Shown here: in pieces, positions 44,148-54,853 of the stretch
Position numbering within the stretch: the first letter of the stretch is position 1
Layout: every line of letters starts with the position of its first letter
The notes under the pieces: model-generated
Database searches by the model: none
What the model was told of the DNA's origin: nothing
What the model saw: only the letters and a program-made list of their open reading frames with translations
Position numbers and translations under genes: made by a program
From: Massilia soli
GTDB lineage: Bacteria; Pseudomonadota; Gammaproteobacteria; Burkholderiales; Burkholderiaceae_D
Length of the DNA stretch: 64,000 nt
Reading direction: 5' to 3'
NCBI RefSeq assembly: GCF_016809835.1
Contig: NZ_JAFBIL020000005.1
Coordinates: 248,001-312,000, forward strand

Positions 44148-45424
44148 TAACGGCTCTCCCGATCACGTGAAGATTCGCGACTACGGCTGTCGCGCTGGAT
44201 TACCTGGTCAAGCGGGGCGGTTTCCGCAGGCGCCGGCATGGTTACCGGGCCCGACTTGCTGCCCACCGCTGCCGCATTGGTCGCGGTTTGCGCGATCAGC
44301 TTGTCGAGCGGGAGATAGAGCAGGTTGCTGTTCGATTTGGCATCGACCATCACCTTGCTTGCGCTGGTGAAGATCTGCTGCATGGTGTCGAGGTACATAC
44401 GGTCACGGGTGACGCCAGGAGCCTTCTGGTACTCGGCCAGCACCTGCGAGAAGCGCGAGGCGTTACCAGTGGCGTTCTCGGTCACCATCGAGCGATACGC
44501 TTCGGCTTCCTGCAGCAGGCGCGATGCGTTACCACGGGCACGCGGAATCACGTCGTTGGCGTAAGCCTGGCCTTCGTTCTTGGCGCGCTCGCGGTCCTGC
44601 CCTGCCTTGACGGCGTCGTCGAAGGCGCTTTGCACCTGCTCCGGCGGCTGCACGCCCTGCATCGTCACGTTGGTGATGACGGCGCCCAGTGCGTAGCGGT
44701 CGACGATCTGCTGCATCAGCATCTGGACGTCGTTGGCGACCTTCTCGCGGCCTTCATACAGCACGAAGTCCATCTTGCTCTTGCCGACCACTTCGCGGAT
44801 CGAGGTCTCGGCGACCTGGCGCACCGTCTCGTCCTGGTCGCGGTTGTTGAACAGCCAGTCGACCGGGCTCTTCAGCGTGTACTGCACCGCGAACTGGATG
44901 TCGATGATGTTCTCGTCGTCGGTCAGCATCAGCGCTTCTTGCGGACGCTTGTTCTTGACGTTCGAGCGGTAGCCGATTTCGGCGGTGCGCACCTGCGAGA
45001 CATTGACCGTCTCGTGGGCCTGGAACGGGTACGGCCAGCGCCAGTTGAAACCGGCGCCGGTAGTGCGGCTGAGCTTACCGAAAGTGGTCACCACGCCGGC
45101 CTGGCCTTCCTGCACGATGAAGGCGCCGCTGGCGAGCCAGATGAACAGGATGATCGCGCCGACCACGCCGGCGGTAGCGCCAGCGCCTTTCATGTCGCCG
45201 CCCATGCCGGGGCCGCCGTTGTCGCCGCCCCCGCCCCTGTTCTTCTGGCCGAACAGGCGGTTCAGGCGCGCATTGAAGTCGCGCCACATCTGTTCGAGGT
45301 CAGGCGGGCCGTCGCCAGGGCGTTTGCTTTCCTGGGCTTTGTTGTCGCCTTCGGGTTTGCGGCCCCAGCGCGGGTCGTTCAGCGTCAGCTTGATGCCGGC
45401 GCGTTTAAGAATTGAAGCAAGCAT
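44147..45424 (-). CDS. hflK: FtsH modulator HflK
   Basis: 425-residue SPFH/band-7 partner of HflC. A glycine-rich acidic N-terminal segment (NRGGGGDNGGPGMGGDM, about 65-80), a membrane helix (VVGAIILFIWLASGAFIV, about 91-108), the band-7 domain (QEGQAGVVTTFGKL) and a long helix (FDDAVKAGQDRERAKNEGQAYANDVIPRARG). The ATG lies 1 bp after the hflX stop. Confidence 0.96.
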   Translation of the reverse strand: MLASILKRAGIKLTLNDPRWGRKPEGDNKAQESKRPGDGPPDLEQMWRDFNARLNRLFGQKNRGGGGDNGGPGMGGDMKGAGATAGVVGAIILFIWLASGAFIVQEGQAGVVTTFGKLSRTTGAGFNWRWPYPFQAHETVNVSQVRTAEIGYRSNVKNKRPQEALMLTDDENIIDIQFAVQYTLKSPVDWLFNNRDQDETVRQVAETSIREVVGKSKMDFVLYEGREKVANDVQMLMQQIVDRYALGAVITNVTMQGVQPPEQVQSAFDDAVKAGQDRERAKNEGQAYANDVIPRARGNASRLLQEAEAYRSMVTENATGNASRFSQVLAEYQKAPGVTRDRMYLDTMQQIFTSASKVMVDAKSNSNLLYLPLDKLIAQTATNAAAVGSKSGPVTMPAPAETAPLDQVIQRDSRSRESSRDRESR

Positions 45425-45425
45425 G

Positions 45426-46622
45426 CTATCGTGGTCCGACGTTGGTGGAGGTTAGAATACTTTCGGCATGGAGGTCGTCGGCCGCTTCGGCCTCATACAC
45501 ATCCAGTCCGGCATCGTCCTGCTCTTTGTTCGCGTATTGATACATCAGACCTGGCGCGGACTTGGCCGCTTCGACGATCGCATCGCGCAGCAAATCCAGG
45601 CCGGCGCCACTCTTGGCGCTGATAAAAACGCGGCTGATTTTATCATATTCATCACGCTCGGTCGCCGGCTCAAGGCCAGCGGCATCGATCTTGTTCCAGA
45701 CCAGGATCTGGGGAATATGGTCGGCGCCGATCTCTTTGAGCACCAGGTTGACCTGCTCGATCTGCTCCATCCGCACCGGGCTGGCGCCGTCGACCACGTG
45801 CAGCAGCAGGTCGGCGTGAATGGTCTCTTCGAGCGTGGCGCGGAACGCGGCCACCAGCTGGTGCGGCAGTTCGCGCACGAAACCGACCGTGTCCGAGATG
45901 ACGACATTGCCGACTTCTTCGCCCAGATAGACGCGGCGCGAGGTCGTGTCGAGCGTGGCGAACAGCTGGTTGGCGACATACACGCCAGCCTTGGTCATCG
46001 CATTGAACAGCGTCGACTTGCCGGCGTTGGTGTAGCCAACCAGCGACACCGAGAAGGTGCCGCTGCGGCCGCGCGAACGGCGCTGGGTCTCGTGCTGCTT
46101 GCGCAGCTTGGCCAGGCGCGAGCGCAGGGCCTTGACCCGCTCGCCGATCAGGCGGCGGTCGGTCTCAAGCTGGGTCTCGCCCGGACCGCGCAGGCCGATA
46201 CCGCCCTTCTGGCGTTCAAGGTGGGTCCAGCCGCGGATCAGGCGCGTCGAGAGGTGCTGAAGCTGGGCCAGCTCGACCTGCAGCTTACCCTCGTGGCTCT
46301 GGGCGCGCTGCGCGAAGATGTCGAGAATCAGGCTGGTGCGGTCGAGCACCCGGACGTTCAGGCGCTTTTCGAGATTGCGCTGCTGGGCTGGCGACAGGGC
46401 GTGGTTGAAAATGACGATCTCCACCTGCTCGGCGACGCAGGCCTGCGCCACTTCGTCGGCCTTGCCGCTGCCGATGAAATAGGCGGAGTCGGGACTGGAA
46501 CGCTTGGCGGTGATGGTCGTGATCGGCTCCGCGCCCGCGGAATGGGCGAGCAGCGCCAATTCTTCGAGGCTGGCGTCAAAGTCGCCAGCGCCGAAGTCGA
46601 CGCCGACTAAGGCCGCGCGCAT
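45426..46622 (-). CDS. hflX: Ribosome-splitting GTPase HflX
   Basis: 398-residue GTPase rescuing stalled or heat-damaged 70S ribosomes. N-terminal HflX domain, linker RGPGETQLETDRRLIGERVKAL, G1 GYTNAGKSTLFNAM (about 210), G3 DTVGF, G4 NKID. The start was set at ATG 46622 (MRAALVGVDFG); a GTG at 46637 is possible. Downstream of hfq as in many proteobacteria. Confidence 0.95.
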   Translation of the reverse strand: MRAALVGVDFGAGDFDASLEELALLAHSAGAEPITTITAKRSSPDSAYFIGSGKADEVAQACVAEQVEIVIFNHALSPAQQRNLEKRLNVRVLDRTSLILDIFAQRAQSHEGKLQVELAQLQHLSTRLIRGWTHLERQKGGIGLRGPGETQLETDRRLIGERVKALRSRLAKLRKQHETQRRSRGRSGTFSVSLVGYTNAGKSTLFNAMTKAGVYVANQLFATLDTTSRRVYLGEEVGNVVISDTVGFVRELPHQLVAAFRATLEETIHADLLLHVVDGASPVRMEQIEQVNLVLKEIGADHIPQILVWNKIDAAGLEPATERDEYDKISRVFISAKSGAGLDLLRDAIVEAAKSAPGLMYQYANKEQDDAGLDVYEAEAADDLHAESILTSTNVGPR

Positions 46623-46676
46623 TGGGTACCCGGGCACAGGTTGGCGCAGCGCAAGACAGGCTTTTCGCCCATCTGC

Positions 46677-46913
46677 TTATTCAGCTTCGGAGTCAAGGTT
46701 GAGGTTGACAGCGCGGGCCGGTACAACGGTTGAAATTGCATGCTTGTAGACCATCTGGGTGACAGTGTTACGCAGCAGGACGACGTATTGGTCGAACGAT
46801 TCGATATGACCTTGCAGCTTGATCCCGTTGACCAGGTAGATCGAGACGGGGACGTGCTCTTTGCGCAATGCATTGAGGAATGGGTCTTGTAACAATTGCC
46901 CTTTGTTGCTCAT
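46677..46913 (-). CDS. hfq: RNA chaperone Hfq
   Basis: 78-residue Sm-like protein forming the hexamer that pairs small RNAs with mRNAs. Sm1 [33 protein letters not shown] and Sm2 [10 protein letters not shown] are both intact; Q8 and F39-like pocket residues are present. The C-terminal tail is short, as usual in betaproteobacteria. Confidence 0.98.
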   Translation of the reverse strand: MSNKGQLLQDPFLNALRKEHVPVSIYLVNGIKLQGHIESFDQYVVLLRNTVTQMVYKHAISTVVPARAVNLNLDSEAE

Positions 46914-46968
46914 AAAAGCTCCGTGTGTTGTTGTAGTAAAGAATTGGAGACGACTAGCGTTTTTTCAA

Positions 46969-47003
46969 GAGACACCATTCTATAAAAAAGAGAATGATGT
47001 CTC
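46969..47003. repeat. Inverted repeat between der and hfq
   Basis: 13-nt arms GAGACACCATTCT and AGAATGATGTCTC (12/13 pairing) around a 9-nt A-rich loop, about 55 bp upstream of the hfq ATG and 46 bp after the der stop. No T-tail follows on the minus strand, so it may be an operator, processing site or weak terminator. Confidence 0.55.
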
Positions 47004-47049
47004 CAAGCTACTGTAAACGGTTTTGCCAGTTTGTGTCGGACGACCGGCG

Positions 47050-48393
47050 TTATTTCTGCGTTCGGGCAAATGGATTCTTGCCCATGCGCAACTCGATCCG
47101 CAGCGGGGTACCGACCAGGTTGAAGGTGTCGCGGAAGTGCTTTTCCAGGTAGCGCTTGTACGGTTCGGAAATGGCGTCGAGCGAGTTACCGTGGATGACG
47201 ATGATCGGCGGATTCTGGCCGCCCTGGTGCGCGTAGCGCATCTTCGGACGGGTCGAGCCCTTGCGTTTCGGCTCCTGCTTTTCGACCGCTTCGATCAAGG
47301 CGCGGGTCAGGCGCGGGGTCGACAGGTCGGCGGTGGCGGCGGCGTAGGCGGCGTCGACGGACTTCATCAGCGGGCCGATGCCCGAGGCCTTGAGCGCCGA
47401 GATGAAGTGCATCTTGGCGAACGACAGGAAGTCCAGCTTGCGGTCGAGGTCAATCTTGATCTCGTCGCGGTCGCTCGACTGCAGGCCATCCCACTTGTTC
47501 ACTGCCACCACCAGCGCGCGGCCCGATTCAAGAATGAAGCCGGCAATGTGCGCGTCCTGCTCCGAGATATCCTGCTGCGCGTCGAGCAGCAAGATGACCA
47601 CGTGGGCTTCCGAGATCGACTGCAGCGTCTTGACAACCGAGAACTTCTCGATCGCCTCGAACACCTTGCCGCGGCGGCGAATGCCGGCCGTATCGATCAG
47701 CGTGTAGTGCCTGCCCTCGCGCTCGAACGGAATCTCGATCGAGTCGCGGGTCGTGCCCGGCATGTCGAACGCGATAACCCGCTGTTCGCCGATCAGGGTG
47801 TTGACCAGCGTCGATTTGCCGACGTTCGGTCGGCCGACGATGGCGATCTTGATGCCGCGTTCGGCCGGCTCGAGCTCTTCGACGTCGGCGGGACGCTGCG
47901 CGAACGCCGCGTCGATGGCTTCCTCGACCAGGTCGGTGACGCCGTCGCCGTGGGCGGCGGAGATCACGTACGGGTCGCCCATGCCGAGCTCATAGAATTC
48001 GGCGACGACCGACGTGTACTTCATGCCCTCGGCCTTGTTCACGACCAGCATGACCTTGCGGCCAGACTTGCGCAGGAAGTCGGTGATGGTCTTGTCGTGC
48101 GGCGTCAGGCCCTGGCGGCCGTCGACGATAAACACCACGACGTCGGCTTCGGCCACGGCCTGCTTGGTCTGCAGCGCCATCTGATGGACGATGCCTTCTT
48201 TGGCCACGGGCTCGAAACCGCCGGTGTCGATGACCAGGAACGGACGCTCGCCGACACGGCCTTCGCCGTAGTGGCGGTCGCGTGTCAGGCCAGGCATGTC
48301 CGCTACCAGCGCATCGCGCGAGCGGGTGAGGCGATTGAATAAGGTCGATTTCCCGACGTTGGGTCGACCAACTAGTGCTATTACCGGCTTCAT
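47050..48393 (-). CDS. der: Ribosome biogenesis GTPase Der (EngA)
   Basis: 447-residue double GTPase for 50S assembly. First G domain: [24 protein letters not shown]. Second: [24 protein letters not shown]; then the KH-like domain with [35 protein letters not shown]. 1 bp downstream of bamB. Confidence 0.98.
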   Translation of the reverse strand: MKPVIALVGRPNVGKSTLFNRLTRSRDALVADMPGLTRDRHYGEGRVGERPFLVIDTGGFEPVAKEGIVHQMALQTKQAVAEADVVVFIVDGRQGLTPHDKTITDFLRKSGRKVMLVVNKAEGMKYTSVVAEFYELGMGDPYVISAAHGDGVTDLVEEAIDAAFAQRPADVEELEPAERGIKIAIVGRPNVGKSTLVNTLIGEQRVIAFDMPGTTRDSIEIPFEREGRHYTLIDTAGIRRRGKVFEAIEKFSVVKTLQSISEAHVVILLLDAQQDISEQDAHIAGFILESGRALVVAVNKWDGLQSSDRDEIKIDLDRKLDFLSFAKMHFISALKASGIGPLMKSVDAAYAAATADLSTPRLTRALIEAVEKQEPKRKGSTRPKMRYAHQGGQNPPIIVIHGNSLDAISEPYKRYLEKHFRDTFNLVGTPLRIELRMGKNPFARTQK

Positions 48394-48394
48394 T

Positions 48395-49549
48395 TTATTC
48401 GACCGCGATTGCGGTCACGGTCCCAGATTGTGTTTGAAAAATCAGATTCGAGCCTGCGACCTGGGGAACCGAAATCACCGGGCTTCCGTCAGTTGCGGCA
48501 CGTGCTAAAAAGCTGCCATCTTCCCGCGAGAGGAAGTGGATGTAACCCTGGTAGTCGCCCACCGCCACGGCGCGGCCGTAGGAGACAGGCGTCGACAGGC
48601 GACGGTAGCCCAGCTTGTCGTTCTTCCAGGCGCTGGCGCCGGTTTCGCGGTCGAAGGCCAGCACCGCGCCCTTGTCGTCCACGGCGAATACAAAGCGCTG
48701 GTCGACCGAGACGCCGACTTCCGACGACAGGTCCTTGTTCCAGCGCGGCTGGCCGGTGGCGACGTCGAAACAGCCGACCCGGCCCTGGTAAGCGGCGGCG
48801 CAGACCTGGCCTTCGAACAGCACCGGGGTGCCGCCGATGTCGGTCACGCGTTCCAGTTCGGTGGCGCCGCGCGCCTCGCCGACTGCCACTTCCCAGCGCG
48901 GCGCGCCGGTCGCCAGCAGCAGCGAAATGAGTTTGCCGCCCGGCTGGGCGATGACGACGTCCTTGTCGACGACGATCATGCCCGGCGCGTTGCGCAGGGT
49001 CAGCGCAGGCGAGGTGCGCTGCACGGTCCATTTCTGTTCGCCGGTCCTGGCGTCCAGGCCGACGATGCGGTTGTCGACCGAGCGCACCACCACGATGCCC
49101 TGCCCGATCACCGGCGAGGACAGCACTTCGGACGAGGCCTGGTACTTCCACATCGCCTTGCCGTCCATGTCGAACGCCAGCACCGCGCCCTTGTGGCCGC
49201 CGAACACCAGCATGTTGCCGTCCGAGCCGACACCGGCGGTCAGCGCGGTGTCCGACTTGACGCGCCACAGCAGGCGGCCGGTGGCCGCTTCGACGCGCGC
49301 GATGGCGCCGTCGGCGCTGGCCGCGACCACGGTGTTGCCGACGATGGCGGGCGTGAACACGAAGTCGTTCGCCTTGCCGATGTCGAGCTTCCATGCGGTG
49401 CGCACCGCCATCGAGCCTTTCAGCTCGACCAGCGGGACCGGCTGGTTACCCTTTGGCTTGGACGCGAAAGGGTTGATCGAATTGAGCGTGGAACAACCGG
49501 CCACCAGGGCCAGGACACCTGCACCGACAAGCTTATGGGTAATACGCAT
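48395..49549 (-). CDS. bamB: Outer membrane assembly lipoprotein BamB
   Basis: 384-residue beta-propeller lipoprotein of the BAM complex, anchored to the outer membrane. Signal peptide with lipobox LVAGC, so the mature protein begins at the Cys near residue 18. Repeated PQQ-like blades ([51 protein letters not shown]). Of two ATGs 6 bp apart, 49549 is better spaced from AAGG. Confidence 0.95.
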   Translation of the reverse strand: MRITHKLVGAGVLALVAGCSTLNSINPFASKPKGNQPVPLVELKGSMAVRTAWKLDIGKANDFVFTPAIVGNTVVAASADGAIARVEAATGRLLWRVKSDTALTAGVGSDGNMLVFGGHKGAVLAFDMDGKAMWKYQASSEVLSSPVIGQGIVVVRSVDNRIVGLDARTGEQKWTVQRTSPALTLRNAPGMIVVDKDVVIAQPGGKLISLLLATGAPRWEVAVGEARGATELERVTDIGGTPVLFEGQVCAAAYQGRVGCFDVATGQPRWNKDLSSEVGVSVDQRFVFAVDDKGAVLAFDRETGASAWKNDKLGYRRLSTPVSYGRAVAVGDYQGYIHFLSREDGSFLARAATDGSPVISVPQVAGSNLIFQTQSGTVTAIAVE

Positions 49550-49645
49550 ATTCATGTACCTTGTACTGTTTTGTTCATTGCCGCCAGAGGGCGCAAAGCC
49601 CGCGCGCACCCGCAAAGGGCACGCGCGGGCTGCCAGGACCGGAAA

Positions 49646-50299
49646 TTACGCAGCCGCTTTCGGGGTCGCTACGGTACCGCCGATCGCTTCGAGCTTGAGC
49701 TGCACCAACTGGCGCGCCGGGTCGTTCTTTGCCATTGCATCGAGCGCCGCCTGGTACGCGGTGCGCGCCTCGGCTACCTTGTTCTGTGCGACCAGGACAT
49801 CGCCCTTGCGGTCGGCCACGGCCGCGGCAAACTGCGGCAGCACGTCGGCGTTCAGCGTCTTGAGCGCGTCGTCGTAGGCTTTCTCGTCGAGCTGCAGGCC
49901 GGCCAGGCGCAGGCGCGCCACCGACTTGTACTCGTCGCTGCCATGCTCGACAACCCACTGCAGGCGCGCCTTGGCGGTCTTGCCGTCGTTGGCGTCGAAC
50001 GCGCTCTTGGCTGCCGACAGTGCACTCATCTGGGCATACGCGCTGCGCGCGTATTTCGACTCGATATCGCTGGCGATACGCTGCACCTTGGCGTTGTCCT
50101 TGGCGGCCAGCGACTTCTGCATTTCTTCGTACAGGCCGGACGCTTCGGCGGCGTTGGTGCGCTGCGAGTAGTTCCAGTAATTGTAAGCCGCGTAGCTGCC
50201 CAGGACGATGATCGCGATCCAGGTAATCATGTTGCCAAACTTGTTCCAGAAAGCCTTCAACGACGCTATCTGCTCTTGTTCTTCGAGATCGTATGCCAT
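49646..50299 (-). CDS. yfgM: YfgM-like TPR membrane protein
   Basis: 217-residue protein with an N-terminal cytosolic stretch, one membrane helix (MITWIAIIVLGSYAAYNYW, about 24-42) and a periplasmic TPR-like domain of degenerate repeats. Matches the YfgM/UPF0070 family, which associates with PpiD and SecYEG. Standard place between hisS and bamB. Confidence 0.93.
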   Translation of the reverse strand: MAYDLEEQEQIASLKAFWNKFGNMITWIAIIVLGSYAAYNYWNYSQRTNAAEASGLYEEMQKSLAAKDNAKVQRIASDIESKYARSAYAQMSALSAAKSAFDANDGKTAKARLQWVVEHGSDEYKSVARLRLAGLQLDEKAYDDALKTLNADVLPQFAAAVADRKGDVLVAQNKVAEARTAYQAALDAMAKNDPARQLVQLKLEAIGGTVATPKAAA

Positions 50300-50346
50300 G
50301 TGTTTATAGGTATAGTAAGTGGATCAAATGGTGTGGTGCTGGTATA

Positions 50347-51687
50347 TCAGTGATGGTAATGCACGTGGTCGTGATCGTGGTCGTGACCGGCGCCGACAAT
50401 CTGGTCGACCAGGTAGTCAACCACTTCCAGGAACGGCACCGACGCCTGCTGCTGGTCGGCGTCGCCTTCGCGCAGCGCCTTGACGGCGGCCGTTTCATTG
50501 GCCATTTCGTCGTCGCCGATGATGACCGCGAACGCAGCGCCGCTGCCGTCGGCCTTTTTCATCTGGCTCTTGAAGCTGCCCGCACCTGCGGCAGTGGCGC
50601 AATGTAGCACAACATCGAGGCCGGCATCGCGAATGCGCTCGGCCAGGATGAACGCCTGGGTCTGGGCCGCCTCGCCCTGGTGCACCATGTAGACGTCGCA
50701 CAGCGCCGGCGCGGCAGGCTCGCCGGCCAGTTTCATCAGTTCGACCAGGCGCTCGATACCCATCGCGAAGCCGACCGCCGGGGTTGGCTTGCCGCCGAAG
50801 GTTTCGATCAGCGGGTCATAGCGGCCGCCGGCGCAGACGGTGCCCTGCGCGCCCAGTTCGTCGGTGACCCATTCGAACACGGTGCGGTTGTAGTAGTCCA
50901 GGCCGCGCACCAGGCGCGGATTGACCGTGTACGGGATATTGTTGGCGTCGAGGATGCGCTTGACGCCGTCGAAGTGGGCGATCGACTCGCCTTCGAGGTA
51001 GTCGAGCAGCTTCGGCGCGTTGTTGACCAGGTCCTGCATGGCCGGGTTCTTGGTGTCGAGGATGCGCAGCGGATTGGCGTGCAGGCGGCGCTTGGCTTCG
51101 GCGTCGAGCAGCGCTTCGTTCGCTTCGAAATACGCGATCAGGTCGGCGCGGTGGCGGTTGCGCTCGGCCGCGTCGCCGATCGAGTTCAACTCCAGGCGGA
51201 TGTTTTCCAGGCCGAGGTCGTCCCACAGGCGGCGGCACAGCATGATCATTTCGGCGTCGATGTCCGGGCCGGTGAAGCCGACCGCCTCGGCGCCGATCTG
51301 GAAGAACTGGCGATATCGGCCGCGCTGCGGGCGCTCGTGGCGGAACATCGGGCCCTTGTACCACAGGCGCTTCGGGCCGTCGTAGACCAGGTTGTGCTCG
51401 ACGACGGCGCGCACCACGCCGGCCGTGCCTTCAGGGCGCAGGGTCAGCGCATCGCCGTTCATTGAATCGGTAAACGAGTACATTTCCTTTTCGACGATGT
51501 CGGTGACGGCGCCGATGGCGCGCGCGAACAGCGCGGTGTCCTCGACGATCGGCGTGACGATCTTCTGGAAGCCGTAGCTTTGCAGGACCGATTGCGCGGT
51601 ATTCTCGAACAGCTCCCACAGCGGCGCGTCGGCCGGCAGGATGTCGTTCATGCCCTTCACGGCGGCCAGTTTTTCAGCTTTAGACAT
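50347..51687 (-). CDS. hisS: Histidyl-tRNA synthetase with His-rich tail
   Basis: 446-residue class II synthetase charging tRNA-His. Motif 1 region [17 protein letters not shown], motif 2 [15 protein letters not shown] and [20 protein letters not shown], HisA motif [15 protein letters not shown], motif 3 [15 protein letters not shown], then the anticodon-binding domain. The conserved part ends near VVDYLVDQI. The last 13 residues are [13 protein letters not shown] with seven histidines, not a family feature. ATG 51687; a REP hairpin lies upstream. Confidence 0.97.
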   Translation of the reverse strand: MSKAEKLAAVKGMNDILPADAPLWELFENTAQSVLQSYGFQKIVTPIVEDTALFARAIGAVTDIVEKEMYSFTDSMNGDALTLRPEGTAGVVRAVVEHNLVYDGPKRLWYKGPMFRHERPQRGRYRQFFQIGAEAVGFTGPDIDAEMIMLCRRLWDDLGLENIRLELNSIGDAAERNRHRADLIAYFEANEALLDAEAKRRLHANPLRILDTKNPAMQDLVNNAPKLLDYLEGESIAHFDGVKRILDANNIPYTVNPRLVRGLDYYNRTVFEWVTDELGAQGTVCAGGRYDPLIETFGGKPTPAVGFAMGIERLVELMKLAGEPAAPALCDVYMVHQGEAAQTQAFILAERIRDAGLDVVLHCATAAGAGSFKSQMKKADGSGAAFAVIIGDDEMANETAAVKALREGDADQQQASVPFLEVVDYLVDQIVGAGHDHDHDHVHYHH

Positions 51688-51712
51688 TTATTCTTCCACA
51701 ATTCTTTTATCG

Positions 51713-51775
51713 CGTCGTTCCCGCGACAGCGGGAACCTATACTCAGCATGGGTTCCCGCTTTCGCGGGAACGACG
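51713..51775. repeat. REP-like inverted repeat between ispG and hisS
   Basis: Inverted 25-nt arms (51713-51737 and 51751-51775) with cores GTTCCCGCGACAGCGGGAAC and GTTCCCGCTTTCGCGGGAAC. It abuts the ispG stop. Confidence 0.85.
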
Positions 51776-53050
51776 TTAGCTCAATGCAGCGGTCTCGCGA
51801 CCGTAATTTTTCTTCACATAATCAAGCACGATCTGCTGGAATTCTTCGACGATCCGTTCGCCGCGCAAGGTGGCGAACTTCTGGCCGTCGACGAAGACCG
51901 GGGCCGCCGGCGACTCGCCGGTGCCTGGCAGGCTGATGCCGATATTGGCGTGCTTCGATTCGCCCGGCCCGTTGACGATGCAGCCCATGACGGCCACGTT
52001 CATCGCCTCGACGCCGGGATAGCTCTTTTTCCACTCCGGCATCTGCTCGCGCAGGTAGGTCTGGATGTTGTCCGCCAGTTCCTGGAACGTGGTCGAGGTG
52101 GTGCGTCCGCAGCCCGGGCAGGCAATCACCATCGGCGAGAATTTGCGCAGGCCCATGGTCTGCAAAATCTCCTGCGCCACCACGATTTCCTTGGTGCGGT
52201 CGCCGCCCGGTTCGGGGGTCAGCGAAATGCGGATGGTGTCGCCGATGCCTTCCTGGAGCAGCACCGACAGCGCCGCCGTCGAGGCCACGATGCCCTTGCT
52301 GCCCATGCCCGCCTCGGTCAGGCCGAGGTGCAGCGGGTACTCGCAGCGGCGCGCCAGTTCGCGGTACACGGCGATCAGGTCCTGCACGCCCGAGACCTTG
52401 CACGACAAGATGATCTTGTCGCGCCCCAGGCCCAGCTCTTCGGCGCGCACCGCGTTCTCAATGGCCGAGGTGATCAAGGCTTCGTACATCACCGCCTGCG
52501 CGCTCCACGGTTCGGCGCGCTGGGCGTTTTGGTCCATGATACGGGCCAGCAGCGCCTGGTCAAGGCTGCCCCAGTTGACGCCGATCCGCACTGGCTTGTC
52601 GTACTGCGCCGCCACTTCGATCATCTGCGCAAACTGGGTGTCGCGCTTGGCGCCCTGCCCCACGTTGCCCGGGTTGATGCGGTACTTCGACAGCGCGCGC
52701 GCGCACTCGGGATAGTCGCGCAGCAGCGTGTGGCCGTTGTAGTGGAAGTCGCCCACCAGCGGCACATCGACTTCCATGCGGTCGAGCTGTTCGCGGATCA
52801 GCGCCACGGCGGCGGCCGCTTCCGGCCGGTCGACCGTGATGCGGACCATCTCGGAGCCGGCGCGCGCCAGCTCCTTGACCTGGATCGCGGTGCCGATCAC
52901 GTCGGCGGTGTCGGTGTTGGTCATCGACTGCACCACGATGGGCGCGTCGCCGCCGACCCAGATCTTGCGCTCGCCGTGCGAGACCAGCACGCTGCGGCTG
53001 ACGCGGCGGGCCATCGGGCCGGATGGAATTGCGGTATTCGAAAATGCCAT
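51776..53050 (-). CDS. ispG: HMB-PP synthase IspG (GcpE)
   Basis: 424-residue [4Fe-4S] enzyme of the MEP isoprenoid pathway, making HMBPP from MEcPP. TIM-barrel half with [20 protein letters not shown] and RINPGNVG; cluster cysteines in IACPGCGRT and [11 protein letters not shown]. As an Fe-S enzyme it depends on the ISC machinery at the other end of the window. 2 bp downstream of the rodZ-like gene. Confidence 0.98.
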   Translation of the reverse strand: MAFSNTAIPSGPMARRVSRSVLVSHGERKIWVGGDAPIVVQSMTNTDTADVIGTAIQVKELARAGSEMVRITVDRPEAAAAVALIREQLDRMEVDVPLVGDFHYNGHTLLRDYPECARALSKYRINPGNVGQGAKRDTQFAQMIEVAAQYDKPVRIGVNWGSLDQALLARIMDQNAQRAEPWSAQAVMYEALITSAIENAVRAEELGLGRDKIILSCKVSGVQDLIAVYRELARRCEYPLHLGLTEAGMGSKGIVASTAALSVLLQEGIGDTIRISLTPEPGGDRTKEIVVAQEILQTMGLRKFSPMVIACPGCGRTTSTTFQELADNIQTYLREQMPEWKKSYPGVEAMNVAVMGCIVNGPGESKHANIGISLPGTGESPAAPVFVDGQKFATLRGERIVEEFQQIVLDYVKKNYGRETAALS

Positions 53051-53052
53051 GT

Positions 53053-54021
53053 TTACTGAACTTTGACTCGTGAAATGGTGCTGCCCTGCATAGGCGGCAG
53101 CGCAACCGGGGCGCCACGCAAGGTGGCCGTGACCGCGGCCGGCTTGCCGACGATGACAACCGACGGGCCGGCGATCTCGACGCTGGCCGTTTCGCCGGCC
53201 TTGACCATGCGGCGCAGCAGCGCCTTGCCGTTGGCGTCGCGTACTTCAACCCAAGAATCCTCACGCACCGCCATCACCAGCGGATTGGCGCCCGCGGCGG
53301 CAGGCGCGGCGACTGCCGGGGCCGTCGGCGCAGGCACTGCGGCTGGCGGCGCGACACTCGTCGCAGCGGCCGGCGCGGCGCCGGCCGGCGGCGTGCCGAC
53401 ACCCCGCACCGGCCCGGTGACGGCCGGCGTTTGCGCCCCAGGCGCGGCATCTGTTCCGCCAGCCGGAGGCGGCACCGAAATCAGCGGCACCGATGGATCC
53501 TGCATGACTGGTGCGGACGGCGTGAGCACCGTGACGGTTGGCACCGCGGTATCGGCGGCCGGCGTGCTGCCGCCAAACAGGGCGCCAGGCACGACGCCCA
53601 ATTGCCACGCGCCGATGCCGGCAGCGGCGACCAGCACCACGCCCAGGATCGGCAGCAGCGGCAGCTTGCTGCGCTTGCCGTGGCTAGGGAAGCGCACTTC
53701 CGAGAACGACGCCGGACGGTCGCGGCGCACGCTGCCGGCAAGCGCCGCTTCCGGCTCGTCGAGCGCAATCTGCGCCACCAGCGGCGCCGGATCGAGCCGG
53801 ACCACCTTGGCGTAGGCGCGCACGAAACCGCGCACCACGGCCGGACCTGGCAGCGCGGCGTAGTCGCCCGCCTCCAGTGCCACCACCTGGCGCACCGCCA
53901 TTTTCAGCTGGTCGGCGATCTGCTCGACCGACCACCCCATCGCTTCACGCGCTGCGGCCAGTGTTTGTCCCGGAACGCCATGATTGCCTGCTGCCGGCTG
54001 ATCTGCCCACTCTCCGCTCAT
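53053..54021 (-). CDS. RodZ-like HTH membrane protein
   Basis: 322-residue protein. N-terminal Xre-type helix-turn-helix ([35 protein letters not shown], about 20-55), a membrane helix ([20 protein letters not shown], about 121-140), a long Pro/Ala/Thr-rich linker, and a C-terminal DUF4115-type domain ([24 protein letters not shown]). It resembles RodZ, which links MreB to the elongasome. ATG 54021 follows AGGA by 7 bases; ATG 54042 overlapping pilF is an alternative. Standard place before ispG. Confidence 0.85.
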   Translation of the reverse strand: MSGEWADQPAAGNHGVPGQTLAAAREAMGWSVEQIADQLKMAVRQVVALEAGDYAALPGPAVVRGFVRAYAKVVRLDPAPLVAQIALDEPEAALAGSVRRDRPASFSEVRFPSHGKRSKLPLLPILGVVLVAAAGIGAWQLGVVPGALFGGSTPAADTAVPTVTVLTPSAPVMQDPSVPLISVPPPAGGTDAAPGAQTPAVTGPVRGVGTPPAGAAPAAATSVAPPAAVPAPTAPAVAAPAAAGANPLVMAVREDSWVEVRDANGKALLRRMVKAGETASVEIAGPSVVIVGKPAAVTATLRGAPVALPPMQGSTISRVKVQ

Positions 54022-54034
54022 TGTTTTTCCTGTC

Positions 54035-54853
54035 TCACTCATTGAAAGCACCGCGCTGGTATTCTGCGTATTCTGGCGATGCCGGGAACCGGCGGCGCAA
54101 TTGCGACACCATGCTCGCCTCGGACGACTTGTCGCCGAGCTTGCGGTCGATACGGATCGCAAGCCACAGCGTTTCCGCCGGGAGGGCATCTATTTTCGCA
54201 GCTTCACGCAGGCGGCTCAGAAAGAATCCGGCGCGCTTGATGTCGCGCCGCTCGAAATAGACCTGTGCCAGGTTGCCGTTGGTCGCCGGAAGGTCGGCGT
54301 CGTAACGCAGCGCATCCAGCAAATAACGCTCGGCAGCGTCCAGCTTGCCGGCGCGCAGGCTGCACGAGCCGGCGTTCAGCAAGGCGTTCACCGGCGACTG
54401 GTAGGCCGGGTTCTTCAGCGCCGATTCGAACAGCGCGATACCCTGCTCCGCCTTGCCGTTCTGGCACAGGAAGGAGCCGTAGTTGTTCGCCAGCTCGGGG
54501 TTGCGCGGCGCCAGCTGGACGGCGCGCTGGAAGCTCTGGTCGGCCAGCGCGGTTTCGCCCATCGACGAATAGATCAGCGCGCGCACGCCGTGGGCGTCGG
54601 CCGAGGTCGGGTTGGCGGCGATGGCCTGCTTGATCTCGTCGAGCGCCACGTCGTACTTGCGGTCCTGGAAATAGCCGATCGCCAGCTGCATGCGAATCGA
54701 CGCGCGCTTTTCATCCAGCGTCTGGTCGGACGCGGTCTTCAGGTCGCCGCTGCTGGTGGTGTTGCTGTTGCCGCTGCCGCCCGCGCAGGCGGACAGGGCC
54801 GCCGCCGCGCACAGCGCCAGCGGGACCAGCCATGGCCGGGCACCGGCCGCCAT
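54035..54853 (-). CDS. pilF: Type IV pilus biogenesis lipoprotein PilF/PilW
   Basis: 272-residue TPR lipoprotein, pilotin for the PilQ secretin. Signal peptide with lipobox LSAC (Cys about 23), then TPR repeats (IRMQLAIGYFQDRKYDVALDEIKQAI, ADQSFQRAVQLAPRNPELANNYGSFL). The ATG at 54853 overlaps the rlmN stop (TGATG), so translation is coupled. Confidence 0.92.
   Translation of the reverse strand: MAAGARPWLVPLALCAAAALSACAGGSGNSNTTSSGDLKTASDQTLDEKRASIRMQLAIGYFQDRKYDVALDEIKQAIAANPTSADAHGVRALIYSSMGETALADQSFQRAVQLAPRNPELANNYGSFLCQNGKAEQGIALFESALKNPAYQSPVNALLNAGSCSLRAGKLDAAERYLLDALRYDADLPATNGNLAQVYFERRDIKRAGFFLSRLREAAKIDALPAETLWLAIRIDRKLGDKSSEASMVSQLRRRFPASPEYAEYQRGAFNE

Noticed and set aside
46623-46637. 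GTG start for hflX
   Set aside because: The ATG five codons later starts the conserved MRAALVGVDFG and the GTG adds an unconserved PGYP segment.
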